Below, piece by piece: positions 62,035 through 64,000 of a stretch of DNA of 64,000 nt. Numbering within the stretch: position 1 is the first letter of the stretch; every line of letters starts with the position of its first letter. Position numbers and translations under genes: made by a program. Source of the DNA: Nocardiopsis listeri NBRC 13360 (lineage in GTDB: Bacteria; Actinomycetota; Actinomycetes; Streptosporangiales; Streptosporangiaceae); the NCBI RefSeq assembly GCF_001570765.1, contig NZ_BCSH01000033.1, positions 30,714-94,713 on the forward strand, read 5' to 3'. A model generated the notes under the pieces. It searched no databases, was not told the origin of the DNA, and worked only from the letters and a program-made list of their open reading frames with translations.

Positions 62035-63117
62035 ATGGCCAACTCACCAGATCGCGTCCGTGTCCGGCTCACCGATATCTCCGCGCGTGCCTACGAACAC
62101 CCCGCCGATCGTGGCGCCCTGGTAGCGCTGCGTTCCCTGACGGGTTTCGACACCCTCGTCAAGTCCGTTTTCGGGCGGATCAACGAACGCTCCCTGCGCC
62201 TGATGTTCCTCTCCAGCGCGGTACGTGTCAGCCCCACCCAGTTCCCCGAACTGCACGACTACCTGCGCGACGCAGCCTACGTCCTGGACCTGGACGAGGT
62301 GCCCGAGCTCTACGTCAAGATGGACCCCCAGCCCAACGCCATGGCGATCGGCCGCAAGAAGCCGTTCATCGTCATGACGACCGGCCTGTTCGACCTGTTC
62401 GACGCCGAGGAGAAGCGGTTCGTCATCGGGCACGAGGTCGGACACGTGCTCAGTGGCCACGCCATCTACCGCACGTTGCTCCTGTTGCTGGTGTGGCTGT
62501 CCACCAAGATCATGTGGATCCCGTTGGGCGCCATCGCCATCCAGGCGATCCTGGCGGGGTTGCGGGAGTGGCAGCGCAAGTCCGAGCTGTCCAGCGACCG
62601 GGCCGGGCTGCTCGCCTGTCAGAACCCGGACGCCGCCAAGCGCGCCCTGATGAAGCTCGCCGGTGGTTCCAACCTGTCCCAGATGAACCCCGACTCCTTC
62701 ATGGAGCAGGCCCGCGAGTACGAGGGCGGCGGCGACGCCGTGGACAGCGTGCTGAAGCTGATGACCACCGTTCCGGCGACGCACCCCTTCGCGGTGGTCC
62801 GGGTGGCCGAGCTGCACCGGTGGGTGGAGAGCGGCGAGTACCAGCGCATCGTCGAAGGCGACTACCCCCGCCGCTCCACCGACCGCGACGCCAACGTCAC
62901 CGAGGAGGCGGGCAACGCGGCCAGGTCCTACCGGGACGAGTGGAACCGCACCAGCGACCCGCTGGTCAGCACCCTGCGCGGGGTGGCCGACGGCGCCGGG
63001 CGCGCGGGCGGGCGCATCTTCGACTCGATGGCGGACCGCTGGCGGAACGGTGGGAACCAGGGCGGCACCCAGGGCGGGTCCGGTTCGGGCGGCGCGAACG
63101 GCTCCAACGACAACTGA
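62035..63117 (+). CDS. M48-family membrane zinc metalloprotease
   Basis: A 360-aa protein with the HExxH zinc motif HEVGH (residues 133-137) and the third ligand Glu184 in KSELSSDRA. A hydrophobic segment lies at about 146-175. The C-terminal 80 residues are Gly/Asn-rich and flexible. HtpX-like and Loiap-like relatives degrade misfolded membrane proteins. The ATG lies 6 nt after TAGCAT (62023-62028) with no ribosome site, a leaderless pattern. The gene stands alone, divergent from nadD. Confidence 0.9.
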   Translation: MANSPDRVRVRLTDISARAYEHPADRGALVALRSLTGFDTLVKSVFGRINERSLRLMFLSSAVRVSPTQFPELHDYLRDAAYVLDLDEVPELYVKMDPQPNAMAIGRKKPFIVMTTGLFDLFDAEEKRFVIGHEVGHVLSGHAIYRTLLLLLVWLSTKIMWIPLGAIAIQAILAGLREWQRKSELSSDRAGLLACQNPDAAKRALMKLAGGSNLSQMNPDSFMEQAREYEGGGDAVDSVLKLMTTVPATHPFAVVRVAELHRWVESGEYQRIVEGDYPRRSTDRDANVTEEAGNAARSYRDEWNRTSDPLVSTLRGVADGAGRAGGRIFDSMADRWRNGGNQGGTQGGSGSGGANGSNDN

Positions 63118-63218
63118 CCTCGGCCGGAACACGGTCGTGGTCGATAGCGGGGGTGGAAGGGTCGATCGGTATGGTCGGCCCCTCCGCCCCCGCCGTTCGT
63201 CGTGCCAACCCGGTCTCG

Positions 63219-63935
63219 TCAGCGGACGCCCAGGACGTCGCGCACGGTACGCCAGGCGGTGTGCGCGGGGTCGATGACGGCGAAGTGGTCGGCTCCGGCG
63301 ATCTCCCGGTACTCCACGGGGTCCCCGGCGGCCCGGGCCGCGGCCACGTAGTCGCGGCTGTGTTCGACGGGCACGCGCTGGTCGGCGGCGCCGTGCACGA
63401 TCAACTGCGGGACTCCGATGGGGAGTCGGCGCAGGGGCGAGGATTCCGTGTACAGCTCGGGGGTGGGATCGGGGCCGAGGAAGGGTGCGACGGCGTCCTC
63501 CCCCAACCCGGCGTCGGCGCAGCGGCGCATGTCTGTGATGGGCGCCAGGGCGACCACGGAGGTGACGAGGGAGTCCGCGGCGGTCAGGAGGGCGAGATGG
63601 CCTCCGGCGGAGTGCCCGATGGCGACCACTCGTGAGGTGTCCAGCCCATCTTCGCGGTCGGCTGTGGCGGTGAGCAGGTCCAGGGCGCGGGCGACGTCGT
63701 CGGCCGTCTGTGGCCAGCCACCGCCGTCGGTTCCGGTGCGGCGATATTCGATGTTCCACACGAACCACCCGGCGGCGGTCAGGTCCTCGGCCAAGGGGTC
63801 CATCAGGTGCGCGTCGTGCAGGTCCCGCCACCAGCCGCCGTGCAGCAGGACCGCGACCGGGGCGGGTCCGGCGCCCCGGCGGGGCTCGTGACGGTGGATG
63901 ATCTGGCTGGGATGGTCGCCATAGGCGGTCGGCAC
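63219..63935 (-). CDS. Alpha/beta-hydrolase (esterase, kynurenine formamidase-like)
   Basis: A 238-aa cytoplasmic esterase. The oxyanion motif HGGWW, the nucleophile Ser in GHSAGGH, an acidic residue in VHGAADQRVPVE and the His in GADHFAVI form a full catalytic set. The HGGWW and EYRRTG pattern resembles the formamidase/BD-FAE group. The GTG start has GGGAG about 6 nt upstream. Substrate unknown. From its start to the window end (63936-64000) nothing more can be called. Confidence 0.88.
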   Translation of the reverse strand: MPTAYGDHPSQIIHRHEPRRGAGPAPVAVLLHGGWWRDLHDAHLMDPLAEDLTAAGWFVWNIEYRRTGTDGGGWPQTADDVARALDLLTATADREDGLDTSRVVAIGHSAGGHLALLTAADSLVTSVVALAPITDMRRCADAGLGEDAVAPFLGPDPTPELYTESSPLRRLPIGVPQLIVHGAADQRVPVEHSRDYVAAARAAGDPVEYREIAGADHFAVIDPAHTAWRTVRDVLGVR

Positions 63936-64000
63936 CGTGGTCTCCCTAGATGAGTAATTCCGAGTGGTGGGCGTGGTGGTGGCTGGTTGTTGGCGGCTGG

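Overview
The window is 64 kb of very GC-rich DNA with GTG and TTG starts, strong AGGAGG-type ribosome sites mixed with apparently leaderless genes, actinobacterial LexA and NrdR operators, and an actinobacterial gene set. The content (principal sigma factor with a Lys/Ala-rich N-terminus, class II NrdJ, a tuberculostearic-acid-type gene pair, sugar ABC importers without their own ATPase, the nadD-rsfS-phosphatase cluster) fits a filamentous actinomycete, most likely Nocardiopsis or a related Nocardiopsaceae. The genus is an inference. It reads as chromosome, mostly core and metabolic genes, with no prophage, CRISPR array or complete insertion sequence that I can see.

Layout. 0-4 kb: principal sigma factor and a PAS-GAF-PP2C phosphatase. 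4.5-13.3 kb: small and hypothetical genes, a tyrosine phosphatase with a sugar nucleotidyltransferase, a membrane protein with two CbxX-type AAA+ modules, RNase HII and small membrane proteins. 13.4-16.7 kb: two translationally coupled SPFH/band-7 membrane proteins. 17.0-17.9 kb: a toxin-antitoxin-like pair under a perfect palindrome. 18-24 kb: nrdR-nrdJ (NrdJ carries a LAGLIDADG intein) and divergent lexA, with recognisable NrdR and LexA boxes. 23.9-30.7 kb: lipoprotein hydrolase, two paralogous anchored proteins, leuS and an acyl-CoA ligase. 30.8-34.6 kb: a sugar ABC importer whose two permease genes are separated by a 0.66-kb segment holding a small opposite-strand gene and a 31-nt direct repeat. 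34.7-38.2 kb: 10-methyl fatty acid genes (methyltransferase plus flavoprotein reductase). 38-49 kb: racemase-like gene, hypotheticals, DinG-type helicase, ArsR/SRPBCC pair, glutaminase-STAS fusion, two tRNA-Ala genes and a GroES-like gene. 49-53.3 kb: two TetR regulators, each divergent from its probable target (an ABC exporter; an FAD monooxygenase). 53.4-59.8 kb: an alpha-glucoside-type system (ABC importer, LacI regulator, GH13 glucosidase) with two matching operators, then a serine-hydrolase remnant and a third identical tRNA-Ala. 60-64 kb: nadD-rsfS-phosphatase, an M48 protease and an esterase.

How the genes work together. NrdR probably represses its own operon through two boxes 31 bp apart, and LexA its own gene through a box on the -35. 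The LacI protein probably controls both its own gene and the divergent importer. Both sugar importers lack a nucleotide-binding subunit and presumably share a MsiK-type ATPase encoded elsewhere. A recurring feature is a TANNNT -10 element 6-8 nt before the start codon in at least 13 genes, pointing to extensive leaderless transcription. I did not find one clearly unprecedented system. The most promising leads are the fused Phd/HicB-like antitoxin with a HicA-like partner, the SPFH pair, the dual-AAA+ membrane protein and the repeat-flanked insertion between the sugar permeases.
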